Assembly (NCBI GenBank): GCA_002162915.1
Contig: MABB01000081.1
Span: 1-14,319, forward strand
Length of the DNA: 14,319 bases
From: Rhodospirillales bacterium 47_12_T64
GTDB lineage: Bacteria > Pseudomonadota > Alphaproteobacteria > Kiloniellales > Kiloniellaceae
Reading direction: 5' to 3'
The notes beneath the pieces are model-generated. The model was not told where the DNA came from, did not search any database, and worked only from the letters and a program-made list of their open reading frames with translations. The first letter of the stretch is position 1, and each line of letters starts with the position of its first letter. Both the position numbers and the translations under genes were made by a program. This document shows positions 6,756 to 14,230 of the stretch, in pieces.

Positions 6756-7595
6756 CTACTCACACACGGGCAACTGACTTGCCTCAAATTCAACCAGATT
6801 TCCCGCAACTGTAAACTCTCCAAAGTCGAGCTCCAACTCGGTGACCACGCCATTTTCATATAAAAGGAGTGATTGCTCCTGAATAGGGGCTGTACTCCCG
6901 GCTTTCTGTTCATAGAATGCAAGAAATACGCGCCAGGCACTAAGTCCCTCCATTTCAGGAAAAGAACTTTTGGCCTCCGCAGGAAGAATAATGGCAGATA
7001 CATTAAAAGCTTCCAGCTCAGTCGTTCCGTCAAACACGGGATAGTTTACCGACATTTTACCCTGTTGCGCTGCCTGTATGATCTCTGTCAAAAAAGCGGT
7101 TGGGAAAAGCGCATTCTCCAACTCAGCTTCTTTTAATTCCGGCGCAGTAATGTTTATCCGAACCAAATCCTTGGTATCATCACGCAAAGCGTGCCCGATA
7201 AAATTAGAGGCTCCCGAAATACTATCGACATGATGCACAGCAAAACGATATCGAGACCCGTCCCGAGCCTCCCAAGTACTAAAGCGAAGTGCCATCTGAA
7301 CTGACTGACCATTACTATATGCAACATTCATATCGAGTTCGTTCTTCACCACCCATCCCTTGCAATCACCCGTCCAGTCATAAAGGATGTGTCCGCTCAT
7401 AGAGTTTATTGCGCCTTGCTCAGATGCCTTAAGCCCCAAGCTATAAACGGCTCTATGAGGCAACAAAGTATAATCAGCCGTATCCGCACTCACCGATACG
7501 GGTGCCGTCGAAAAAAACATAGAACAAACTACAAACATGATTATGCTTGAGAGCCCGTGAACACGGTAAAGCTGGCAGCCCTGATTTTTGATCAT
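6756..7595 (-). CDS. eipB: Periplasmic envelope integrity protein EipB (DUF1849 family)
   Basis: The 279-residue secreted protein matches the DUF1849/EipB family by pattern: PHRAVYSLGL near the mature N terminus, GHILYDWTGDCKGW (68-81), FSTWEARDGSRYRF (105-118), and LFPTAFLTEI followed by VFDG. The Brucella homologue EipB is a beta-spiral periplasmic protein needed for envelope integrity, with a conserved disulfide. Here Cys78 and Cys278 (second-last residue) are at the corresponding places. Residues 1-37 form a signal peptide with likely cleavage after VSVSA. The start (7595) has only a weak GAGAAA upstream; Met20 is an alternative but would shorten the signal region. The stop is 6 nt from that of dinB on the opposite strand. 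The molecular activity of the family is not established. Confidence 0.85.
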   Translation of the reverse strand: MIKNQGCQLYRVHGLSSIIMFVVCSMFFSTAPVSVSADTADYTLLPHRAVYSLGLKASEQGAINSMSGHILYDWTGDCKGWVVKNELDMNVAYSNGQSVQMALRFSTWEARDGSRYRFAVHHVDSISGASNFIGHALRDDTKDLVRINITAPELKEAELENALFPTAFLTEIIQAAQQGKMSVNYPVFDGTTELEAFNVSAIILPAEAKSSFPEMEGLSAWRVFLAFYEQKAGSTAPIQEQSLLLYENGVVTELELDFGEFTVAGNLVEFEASQLPVCE

Positions 7596-8039
7596 AAATA
7601 AAGTCGTTTCTCGCTACGTAAGGGACTATTTCAACTAAAGCATGACATTATCTCTCGTGAATAAACACAAAATATTGTGGAAATTATGGCGAAAATTGTG
7701 GTGGGTAAAAACCAAGAAACACCACCAGAAAAAACATCCTGCATCATGTCACCACTAGATTGCCATCTGATTACAATTCAAACTCCCTCAAATATTACCA
7801 GCAAAACCATAAAATCACAGAGCACAGCAAGCTTCAAATCCACCGCCAGCCTGAACGCAGTATTTGCCGACCAATCAGCCTTTAACCCAGAGACATGTGA
7901 ACATTTTGCAGGTTGAACAAATCACTTCGAGTGAGATAAATATTTTTCCCTTTAAAAACATACCCTTAAAAGAAAGCTCTATTTTGGCATTTAATTTGCA
8001 TATTTAGCTTCGTTATCGACAACAATAAGGGTGGCGAAC
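7596..8039. other. 444-bp divergent gap between eipB and the diguanylate cyclase
   Basis: AT-rich region that must hold the promoters of both flanking genes; I could not identify convincing -35/-10 pairs. It contains a small inverted repeat CACAA-N4-TTGTG (7666-7679), about 70 bp upstream of eipB. It also has one doubtful small ORF (7677-7916) and a short hairpin (about 7922-7934) followed by an ATTTTT run at about 7941-7947. No RNA gene was recognised. Confidence 0.5.
7677..7916 (+). CDS. Doubtful small ORF, no recognised family
   Basis: An open frame of 79 codons from GTG (7677), or 76 codons from ATG (7686), in the gap between eipB and the cyclase gene. The product is rich in Ser, Thr and Lys, with a weak internal repetition (STASFKSTASLNA), three Cys residues, no signal peptide and no membrane segment. 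GTGGAA lies a few bases before the ATG, a poor ribosome binding site. A weak hairpin with a T run lies about 6-30 bp after the stop. I recognise no family. It may be a chance ORF in AT-rich DNA, or a real small protein. Confidence 0.25.
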   Translation: MEIMAKIVVGKNQETPPEKTSCIMSPLDCHLITIQTPSNITSKTIKSQSTASFKSTASLNAVFADQSAFNPETCEHFAG

Positions 8040-8801
8040 GTGACATATACGGATGCATTTAACGAAATCGATTCACTCTGCGCAGTGTCTTTTGAAAAGA
8101 ATGATAAGTTCAAAATAACCACTGACAGAGACGATCTTATGTTTCGGCTCAGACGTATTGCTTATTCCCAACCAAACGACAAAAAACGAATCTCTGACAA
8201 GCAAATTGTGGAACTGCTAGAAGCTGCAGCGCTCGCAGAACAAACACTTTCGGAACAACACGAACGTATCCGCTATCTCGAGACGCTCTCTATTACAGAT
8301 GAGCTAACAGGCCTCCTAAATCGCAGAGGGTTTCAGCAAGAACTTGATCGCACCTTAAACCGCGCGACGAGAACGGGAGAACAGGGGGTTCTTGTTATAT
8401 GTGATATGAACCACTTTAAATCAGTGAACGATACTTACGGGCACCTCGCAGGGGATAGCGTGCTCAAAGCAGTGGCCAAGGCATTACAAAACCATTGCCG
8501 AAAAAGCGATTATGTTGCTCGCTTAAGTGGTGACGAATTTGCTGTTCTCATGCCAAATACATCACCCGACAGGGCTTCTGTGATTGTAGGTAAGTTGAAC
8601 AAGGTACTTAACCTCCTCGTTGTTCGCTGGGGACAGCACGAAATCCCTGTGTCCGTCAGTGTCGGCCACGAAACATACACGGCATCCAGCACACCCAACC
8701 AGCTACTCCATCAAGCCGATAAAGCTATGTACCACAGCAAAGACAACGCACGAACAAACAGTGGATTGAAGGGGTTATTTCTAGCGAGAAGGTCTATCTG
8801 A
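8040..8801 (+). CDS. Soluble diguanylate cyclase, GGDEF domain with SGDEF signature
   Basis: Predicted to make cyclic di-GMP. The 253-residue protein has a short helical N-terminal region (1-85) with no membrane segment, probably coiled-coil near residues 55-82, then one GGDEF domain. The active-site signature is SGDEF (163-167), a variant found in active cyclases. Metal and nucleotide ligands are kept (D122, N130 and D139, as in PleD). The RxxD inhibition site is present as R154-KS-D157, five residues before the signature. GTG 8040 is preferred over in-frame GTG 8031 because AAGGGTGG (8027-8034) sits at normal spacing only for the later codon. It is monocistronic and ends before a bidirectional terminator. 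The size and layout recall DgcA-like soluble cyclases, but orthology is not shown. Confidence 0.88.
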   Translation: MTYTDAFNEIDSLCAVSFEKNDKFKITTDRDDLMFRLRRIAYSQPNDKKRISDKQIVELLEAAALAEQTLSEQHERIRYLETLSITDELTGLLNRRGFQQELDRTLNRATRTGEQGVLVICDMNHFKSVNDTYGHLAGDSVLKAVAKALQNHCRKSDYVARLSGDEFAVLMPNTSPDRASVIVGKLNKVLNLLVVRWGQHEIPVSVSVGHETYTASSTPNQLLHQADKAMYHSKDNARTNSGLKGLFLARRSI

Positions 8802-8908
8802 GTTCTCAATGACTGAGACCTGACCCTTACTCCCGATTAATTGTGGCTCCAACTTTACATATTGGGAGCAGGCTCTCAACACAGGCCAGAATGACAAAAG
8901 AGCCAGAA

Positions 8909-8965
8909 AGCTAACAAAAAGAAACAGCCCCGGTTGCTCACCGAGGCTGTTTCTTTTTGTTAGCT
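8909..8965. terminator. Bidirectional terminator between cyclase and lipoprotein genes
   Basis: Arms 8909-8929 and 8945-8965 are perfect 21-bp reverse complements (AGCTAACAAAAAGAAACAGCC and its partner). After one C/A mismatch a further 4 bp pair (8931-8934 with 8940-8943), leaving a 5-nt loop. Both strands present a GC-rich inner stem followed by a T-rich arm (GGCTGTTTCTTTTTG), as expected for termination of the two converging genes. Confidence 0.88.
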
Positions 8966-9020
8966 CTTAATTAGAGTACTCAAAAGACTTCAATGGTCCT
9001 GTCGTTCGCGGGCAAAATGG

Positions 9021-9521
9021 TTAGCCATCAAATCCTGTAGGATTAACGCTATCAGCTAAATAATCGGCACCTTCGAACAATCCCGCAGTCTGCCCTTCAA
9101 ACGTCAATTCCTTAACCACAAGGTGATCAGTTCTCTTATCAATCAAGGCAATTTCCTGCGAGTACGCAGAGGTTGCATTCGGATCGAGAACTCCCAACTG
9201 AGCGTCTTCAGAAAAATAACTTACAGAATTTCCAACATCGGATACTTCCGCAATTTCAATCTCATCTACCGGAGAAAGGGGCACCAGTGTTGCATCCGCA
9301 ACTTCGAAATCAACATACTCTTCACACAAACTGCCTTCCATAATCCGGATCAAAGCACAATCCTGCTGGGCTATTGTGGAGATGCCATGATCTGTAAGTG
9401 TCTTACCACTGAAGAAATAACTGGCAACATCAACGGCAAGAGACGCAACGCCAATAACAGGTGGCAGAGCACAACCTGTTAACGTTAACGCAAGTGTAGA
9501 AGCCATGAGAATTTTTTGCAT
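9021..9521 (-). CDS. Small predicted outer-membrane lipoprotein of unknown function
   Basis: The 166-residue product starts with a lipoprotein signal: MQKILMASTLALTLTGC with lipobox LTGC and Cys17, +2 Ala (outer-membrane sorting expected). A conserved-looking block follows at residues 27-67: a short amphipathic or hydrophobic stretch (SLAVDVASYFFSGKTLTDHG), then QDCALIRIMEGSLCEEY with Cys55 and Cys66. I have an impression of similar blocks in other alphaproteobacterial lipoproteins but cannot name a family. The rest (70-166) is acidic. The start is well supported by GGGGGAG 3 nt before the ATG. It lies downstream of aspS on the same strand, but a hairpin at 9671-9703 separates them. It ends at a bidirectional terminator. 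The function is not known. Confidence 0.8.
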   Translation of the reverse strand: MQKILMASTLALTLTGCALPPVIGVASLAVDVASYFFSGKTLTDHGISTIAQQDCALIRIMEGSLCEEYVDFEVADATLVPLSPVDEIEIAEVSDVGNSVSYFSEDAQLGVLDPNATSAYSQEIALIDKRTDHLVVKELTFEGQTAGLFEGADYLADSVNPTGFDG

Positions 9522-9670
9522 TTACTCCCCCAAGGAACAGCCGTAAACCCATGAGAATCATGAGTCATTTCGATTCCGAGTGCAAGTGAATTATGGTTAA
9601 ATATCAAATTTTAGTCAGAAATTACGACTCCGGGGTGTAACGTGGAGCGTTAGTCCAACCTTTGCGAGTC

Positions 9671-9703
9671 AAAATCGCCCTGTATTTAACACAGGGCGAT
9701 TTT
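9671..9703 (-). terminator. Probable intrinsic terminator of aspS
   Basis: Perfect 13-bp inverted repeat: AAAATCGCCCTGT (9671-9683) and ACAGGGCGATTTT (9691-9703), loop 7 nt. On the minus strand the stem ends in GATTTT, 65 nt after the aspS stop. The T run is short (four), but stem strength and position support termination. Confidence 0.75.
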
Positions 9704-9723
9704 CAGCTTTTCATCTGTCAGAA

Positions 9724-9742
9724 GCGTTATTTTAAATAACGC
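9724..9742. repeat. Small inverted repeat just downstream of aspS
   Basis: GCGTTAT (9724-9730) pairs with ATAACGC (9736-9742) around an AT-only centre, 26 nt after the aspS stop codon. It is a weak hairpin, possibly a 3' end structure on the aspS mRNA ahead of the main terminator. Confidence 0.4.
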
Positions 9743-9767
9743 ACCGGAAAATTAAGTCACAAAACGA

Positions 9768-11567
9768 TTAATTCTGGCTTTCTTCCGTATCTTCCAAAGG
9801 TAGATCCAGCTTAATATGTAATTCGCGCAACCGGGCTTCATCGACTTCTGCTGGCGCTTTCATCAACGGATCTTCCGCTTTGCCGTTCATTGGGAAAGCA
9901 ATTACTTCGCGGATGTTAGGCTCATCAGCCAGCATCATGACCATACGGTCGACACCAGGAGCAGAACCACCATGTGGAGGGGCGCCAAACTTGAAGGCTG
10001 ACAACATACCGCCAAAGCTCTCTTCAACATCCGCATTGCTGTAACCTGCGACTTCGAAAGCCTTGTACATGATGTCTGGACGGTGATTACGAATAGCACC
10101 AGAAGACAGCTCAATACCATTACAAACAATATCGTACTGATAGGCATTGATCGTCAGGGGATCTTCGTTTTCAAGCGCTTCCATACCACCTTGCGGCATA
10201 GAGAACGGGTTGTGACTGAAGTCGATTTTGCCGGTATCTTCATCTAACTCGAACATTGGGAAGTCAACGATCCAGCAGAACTTGAAGACATTTTTGTCAA
10301 GAAGATCAAGATCGTTACCAAGTTTGTTGCGAACCTGACCAGCAAACTTCGCAGCCGCCAGTTCTTTATCACAAGCGAAGAAGACAGCGTCACCATTGTT
10401 CAGGCCTGCGATCTCTTTGATCTGAGCCAAACGCTCGTCATCAAGGTTCTTGGCAATCGGTCCCTTGGGAACACCCTCTTTATCAAAAATAACATAGCCA
10501 AGACCTGCAGCGCCTTCTTTACGCGCCCAGTCATTGAACTTATCAAAGAAACTACGCGGGTTCCCCGCTGTACCCGGTGCTGGAATTGCCCGGACAACAG
10601 AACCACCCTCAATCGCACGTGCAAAAATGCCGAAGGTAGAGCCTCGGAAGGCTTCGGTTACATCGTTGATGATAATCGGGTTCCGCAAATCAGGCTTGTC
10701 AGAACCATATTTAGCCATGGATTCAGCATAAGGAATACGTACGAAAGGATAAGGCGAAACCTCACGGTCATCCGCAAATTCTTCAAACACTCCATGAAGA
10801 ACAGGCTCAATCGCATTAAAAACGTCGTCCTGCGTGACATAGCTCATCTCGAAATCGAGCTGGTAAAATTCACCGGGCGAACGATCAGCACGGCTATCTT
10901 CATCACGGAAGCAAGGTGCAACCTGGAAATAACGGTCAACACCACCAACCATCAGCAGCTGTTTAAACATCTGCGGGGCTTGTGGCAGCGCATAGAATTT
11001 ACCTGGGTGGATACGACTAGGCACCAGGAAGTCACGTGCGCCTTCAGGGCTTGATGCCGTCAGGATCGGCGTCTGGATTTCCATGAAATTCTGCTCGATC
11101 ATGCGACGACGAAGAGAAGAAATCACACCGGAGCGAAGCTTGAGTTTCTTCACCATTTTTTCGCGGCGCAAATCAAGATAACGATAACGCAGACGGGTAT
11201 CTTCACCAGCATCTTCGTCAGAGTTCACTTGAAGCGGAAGAACGTCTGCACGGGACTGGATTTCCAACTCACGAACACGCAGTTCGATTTCACCAGTTGG
11301 GAGCGTAGGATTGATTGTCTCAGCAGTACGGCTAACAATCTCGCCCGTTACGGTAATAACTGATTCTACGCGCGTATTCTCGAGCTCTTTAAAAAGCGGG
11401 CTGGAAACATCGACCACACATTGAGTAATACCAAAGCTATCACGCAGATCGACAAAAAGAAGCTGCCCGTGATCTCGTTTACGATGGACCCATCCGGAAA
11501 GGCGAACTTCTTGACCTTCGTTGGTAAGCCGCAGTTCAGCACAGTTATGGGAACGATAAGGATGCAT
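9768..11567 (-). CDS. aspS: Aspartyl-tRNA synthetase, bacterial type
   Basis: Class II synthetase that charges tRNA(Asp), and probably also tRNA(Asn), with aspartate. The 599-residue protein has the N-terminal OB-fold anticodon-binding domain (1-110: [21 protein letters not shown]), the catalytic core, and the bacterial insertion (GAD) domain at about 300-420. Motif 2 is FRDED (220-224, with R221 equivalent to E. coli R217). Motif 3 ends in [14 protein letters not shown] with R541. His33, within RDHGQ, is the residue type linked to non-discriminating bacterial AspRS (Leu in E. coli), so Asn-tRNA may be made by transamidation through GatCAB. GatCAB is not in this window. The start is supported by AAGGA 7 nt upstream of the ATG. 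Length is normal for the family. Confidence 0.98.
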   Translation of the reverse strand: MHPYRSHNCAELRLTNEGQEVRLSGWVHRKRDHGQLLFVDLRDSFGITQCVVDVSSPLFKELENTRVESVITVTGEIVSRTAETINPTLPTGEIELRVRELEIQSRADVLPLQVNSDEDAGEDTRLRYRYLDLRREKMVKKLKLRSGVISSLRRRMIEQNFMEIQTPILTASSPEGARDFLVPSRIHPGKFYALPQAPQMFKQLLMVGGVDRYFQVAPCFRDEDSRADRSPGEFYQLDFEMSYVTQDDVFNAIEPVLHGVFEEFADDREVSPYPFVRIPYAESMAKYGSDKPDLRNPIIINDVTEAFRGSTFGIFARAIEGGSVVRAIPAPGTAGNPRSFFDKFNDWARKEGAAGLGYVIFDKEGVPKGPIAKNLDDERLAQIKEIAGLNNGDAVFFACDKELAAAKFAGQVRNKLGNDLDLLDKNVFKFCWIVDFPMFELDEDTGKIDFSHNPFSMPQGGMEALENEDPLTINAYQYDIVCNGIELSSGAIRNHRPDIMYKAFEVAGYSNADVEESFGGMLSAFKFGAPPHGGSAPGVDRMVMMLADEPNIREVIAFPMNGKAEDPLMKAPAEVDEARLRELHIKLDLPLEDTEESQN

Positions 11568-11910
11568 AGTATTTCCTTTGGTATTTTAGCTGTATTAGGC
11601 CCAGCAAGAATGAGTATCGAATAATCTTTAAGCGCAAGAGCGCCTGAAAGTTAAAAGCTCTCTAAAGTTTAAGATTAGAGACCTTGTAATTCACCGTCTT
11701 GAAGATTGAATCGAACACTTTGCCAAAACCATCAAATATTCCGTTGGAAAAAGGCATTCAAACGCCCTTTTGTCAAGGTTTAGAGCCCCAAGTTTGATCA
11801 AAGCATTGGAAAATAATTAATACGTAATCGTTTTAGGATAATTTTGCAGGAAATTACAGCTTTTCCACATTGCTCTTTCTAAGCGCGGATCTGACACGTA
11901 TAGTCCCCGC
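11568..11910. other. 343-bp divergent gap between aspS and rnd
   Basis: AT-rich non-coding DNA between divergently transcribed aspS and rnd. The aspS ribosome binding site lies next to 11568, and a TATAGT hexamer lies immediately before rnd. Minor inverted repeats occur (CTCTAA...TTAGAG near 11660-11680; AAAAGGC...GCCCTTTT with one bulged base near 11749-11772), neither strong enough to call. No tRNA, small gene or clear aspS promoter was recognised. Confidence 0.55.
11899..11904 (+). promoter_or_regulatory. -10 element that would give a leaderless rnd mRNA
   Basis: TATAGT (5 of 6 to consensus) ends 6 bp before the rnd ATG, so transcription would start at or next to the A of the start codon. 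No Shine-Dalgarno precedes the ATG (the bases are CCCCGC). The -35 region at 17 bp (TTTCTA) is poor. A leaderless transcript is inferred from these facts. Confidence 0.45.
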
Positions 11911-13062
11911 ATGACATTGATTACATCTAGTAAAGAACTTTCAGACCTCTGCCAGGAACTGGCAAAATCTGACGTCGTAACAGTTGATACAGAGTTTCTC
12001 CGTGAATCGACCTATTGGCCGAAACTGTGTCTTGTCCAGGTTGCCGATACCAATCACTTTGCGGCGATTGATGTCCTTGCACCGGATATTGACCTGACGC
12101 CGTTGTTTGATCTGATGAAGAAACCGGATGTATTAAAAGTCTTCCATTCTGCACGTCAAGATTTGGAAATATTTTATCTTCTCATGGATGAAGTCCCCTA
12201 CCCATTATTTGACACTCAAATCGCAGCAATGGTTTGTGGGTTTGGCGATTCAATCGGTTACGACAACCTGGCCCGTCGACTGGTGAATGTTGAAATTGAC
12301 AAATCTGCACGTTTTGCGGATTGGTCACGTCGCCCCTTAACGCCGAAGCAGATATCCTATGCGCTATCTGATGTAACCCATTTGCGCGATATCTATGCAA
12401 AGCTACGCGAGCAAATTGACAAGAGTGGCCGCGAGCACTGGCTTAAAGAAGAGATGGAAATTCTCGAAAACCCAGAGACATACAGACAAGATCCAGAGAC
12501 CTCGTGGTTAAGATTAAAAACCCGTTCGAATGATCGGCGTTATCTGGCGATCCTAAAAGAGCTTGCCGCCTGGCGTGAAATAGAAGCACAACGCCGCAAC
12601 ACGCCAAGAGGCCGGGTCATCAAAGATGAGCAACTCTACGATGTGGCATCGAACCGCCCCACAACGGCCAAAGAGCTTTCAAAAACCCGCGGTGTTTCAG
12701 TTGATATGGCCGATGGTCGGTTAGGCAAAGAAATATTAGCTGCTGTACAAAAAGCCATGGATATCCCGAAAGAGGACTGCCCTTCACCAAAAGAACGCAC
12801 GATCCCGAACAATGGATTAGGCGCGATTATCGATTTACTACGTGTATTGTTAAAACAGTCTTGTGATGAATACGACGTTGCGCAAAAGCTGATCGCAAAC
12901 AGCAGTGATCTGGAAAAAATCGCCGCCGATGACAATGCAGCTGTAAAAGCTCTCTCGGGATGGCGACGTGAAGTCTTTGGAGAGAAAGCTCTCCGCCTTA
13001 AAAAGGGTTTAATTGCTCTCAGTATCAAGAACGGCAAGCTTGTCGTGGAGGATCTCGATTAA
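11911..13062 (+). CDS. rnd: Ribonuclease D
   Basis: 3'-to-5' exoribonuclease of the DEDDy class, which trims tRNA precursors and other small structured RNAs. The 383-residue protein has the exonuclease domain (1-170) with all catalytic residues: D26 and E28 in VDTEFLRE, D84 in FHSARQDLE, and Y150/D154 in ISYALSDVTHL. An HRDC domain spans about 210-290 (WREIEAQRRNTPRGRVIKDE), with a helical C-terminal region after it. The ATG at 11911 is the only start that gives the normal family N terminus (MTLITSSKELSDLC). It lacks a ribosome binding site and follows a -10 element directly, suggesting a leaderless mRNA. Its stop overlaps a possible start of the downstream M23 gene, so the two are probably co-transcribed. 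Confidence 0.97.
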   Translation: MTLITSSKELSDLCQELAKSDVVTVDTEFLRESTYWPKLCLVQVADTNHFAAIDVLAPDIDLTPLFDLMKKPDVLKVFHSARQDLEIFYLLMDEVPYPLFDTQIAAMVCGFGDSIGYDNLARRLVNVEIDKSARFADWSRRPLTPKQISYALSDVTHLRDIYAKLREQIDKSGREHWLKEEMEILENPETYRQDPETSWLRLKTRSNDRRYLAILKELAAWREIEAQRRNTPRGRVIKDEQLYDVASNRPTTAKELSKTRGVSVDMADGRLGKEILAAVQKAMDIPKEDCPSPKERTIPNNGLGAIIDLLRVLLKQSCDEYDVAQKLIANSSDLEKIAADDNAAVKALSGWRREVFGEKALRLKKGLIALSIKNGKLVVEDLD

Positions 13063-14140
13063 TTACCAACAGACTGGTTTCCTGCCTCGCTTAATAATCC
13101 TTGTTGCCGGGTTAACTGTTATGTTCGGCTCAAGGGCTCTTGCTGAACCCAATCTACCTTCCGCCCCTTTACTCACTTTCCCTGTTGTTTGCGACACATC
13201 AACCGATTGTTTTATTCAACACTATTTTGATTATGATCCCGGTCCGGGCGCCCTGGATCATACCTGCGGCATCCTCACCTACAACGGTCACAAAGGGATC
13301 GATATCCGGGTTAGTTCTCCTGAATGGAAAGAAACTGGCTTCCCGGTAATTTCTGCGGAAAAAGGCAAAATCGAAATTGTCCGGGATGGTATTTCTGACC
13401 GCGCCTTAAATCAGGAAGAAGTCAAATCTTCACGTGGGAAAACCCCAAAGCTTAGCAACACTGTTGTCATCAATCATGGAAACGGCTGGCGTTCTCATTA
13501 CGGTCATTTGAGACGAGGCAGTGTAATTGTCAGAGAAGGTCAGGAAGTATCGAGAGGATCTTTGCTTGGCTTGGTTGGTTTATCCGGTTCGACAAGTTTT
13601 CCACACCTGCACTTTTCTCTTTCTTATAAAGGACAAATCATCGACCCTTTCACTGGCATGACGGCTCAGGAAGGATGTGAGGCAGCAGCCACTGGTCGAT
13701 CTTACTGGTCAGCTGAAGCAAACGCCAAACTGGGTTATAAGAACGGCGGCGTATTCAAGACCGGGTTCTCTGATCATTTTCCAAGCTATGAAGAACTAGA
13801 TATTCAAAACTTTGGCATTGAGGCCTTTTCCCCTAATACAACAGAATTTTACTTTTGGGTCAGACTTTGGGGTATCCGAGAAGGTGACCAGGAGGAGCTC
13901 ACAATCTTGCTCCCCGATGGTGATGTTTACAAAAGAAATGGCCAGGTTGAAAAAAGCTTTGTACAAGGACAGAGAGGCTTTTATTACAGTCGAAGCATTC
14001 CTCTTCCAACCGGAATCTATGAGGTAAATTACAAGCTACGCAGAACAAAAAACAAGTCAATTTCAGAAGTTATCATCAACGTTGACAGCACCATGAAGAT
14101 CCTTCCCTTCACAGAAGAAACAACGACACCAGCGAATTAA
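13013..14140 (+). CDS. M23 family (LytM-type) peptidase, secreted; start uncertain
   Basis: Predicted periplasmic zinc metallopeptidase of the peptidoglycan endopeptidase family. Counting from 13013, the LytM core shows zinc ligands H93 and D97 (GHKGID) and H200 (second His of HLHF). H165 in HYGHL and H198 are the likely catalytic His pair, so it should be active. Residues about 24-44 (PRLIILVAGLTVMFGSRALA) form a signal peptide; residues about 235-375 form an extra C-terminal beta-rich region. The start is ambiguous: TTG 13013 has AAGGG 5 nt upstream but overlaps rnd by 50 nt; TTG 13040 has no Shine-Dalgarno; ATT 13058 has perfect GGAGG 6 nt upstream and overlaps the rnd stop. The first ATG (13121) would remove the signal peptide. 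13013 is given as the outermost canonical start with a ribosome binding site. Confidence 0.88.
   Translation: MLSVSRTASLSWRISINYQQTGFLPRLIILVAGLTVMFGSRALAEPNLPSAPLLTFPVVCDTSTDCFIQHYFDYDPGPGALDHTCGILTYNGHKGIDIRVSSPEWKETGFPVISAEKGKIEIVRDGISDRALNQEEVKSSRGKTPKLSNTVVINHGNGWRSHYGHLRRGSVIVREGQEVSRGSLLGLVGLSGSTSFPHLHFSLSYKGQIIDPFTGMTAQEGCEAAATGRSYWSAEANAKLGYKNGGVFKTGFSDHFPSYEELDIQNFGIEAFSPNTTEFYFWVRLWGIREGDQEELTILLPDGDVYKRNGQVEKSFVQGQRGFYYSRSIPLPTGIYEVNYKLRRTKNKSISEVIINVDSTMKILPFTEETTTPAN
13047..13060 (+). promoter_or_regulatory. Shine-Dalgarno GGAGG followed by an ATT codon at the rnd/M23 junction
   Basis: GGAGG (13047-13051) lies 6 nt before ATT (13058-13060), which is in frame with the M23 peptidase and overlaps the rnd stop TAA (13060-13062) by one base. 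This is the best ribosome binding site in the junction. Starting at ATT gives a 29-residue signal peptide of ordinary length. AUU starts are rare but known (infC). Confidence 0.35.
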
Positions 14141-14183
14141 GATAATCGGGCCAGAATCAAACGCGACCTCCAGTCACTTAGCC

Positions 14184-14213
14184 AAAAAATCCTGATAAGT
14201 ATCTGTCTTATCA
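14184..14213 (-). terminator. Possible terminator of a minus-strand gene at the right edge
   Basis: On the minus strand, TGATAAG (14213-14207) and CTTATCA (14199-14193) form a 7-bp stem with a 7-nt loop, followed by GGATTTTTT (T run at 14189-14184). The stem is AT-rich and therefore weak. Its position, about 18 nt after the stop of the minus-strand frame at 14231, is right for a terminator. Confidence 0.45.
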
Positions 14214-14230
14214 CGTCCCCGAATATGCCT

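Noticed and set aside
8031-8039. GTG at 8031 as the cyclase start
   Set aside because: The AAGGG sequence directly abuts it, leaving no spacing; the in-frame GTG at 8040 has proper spacing.
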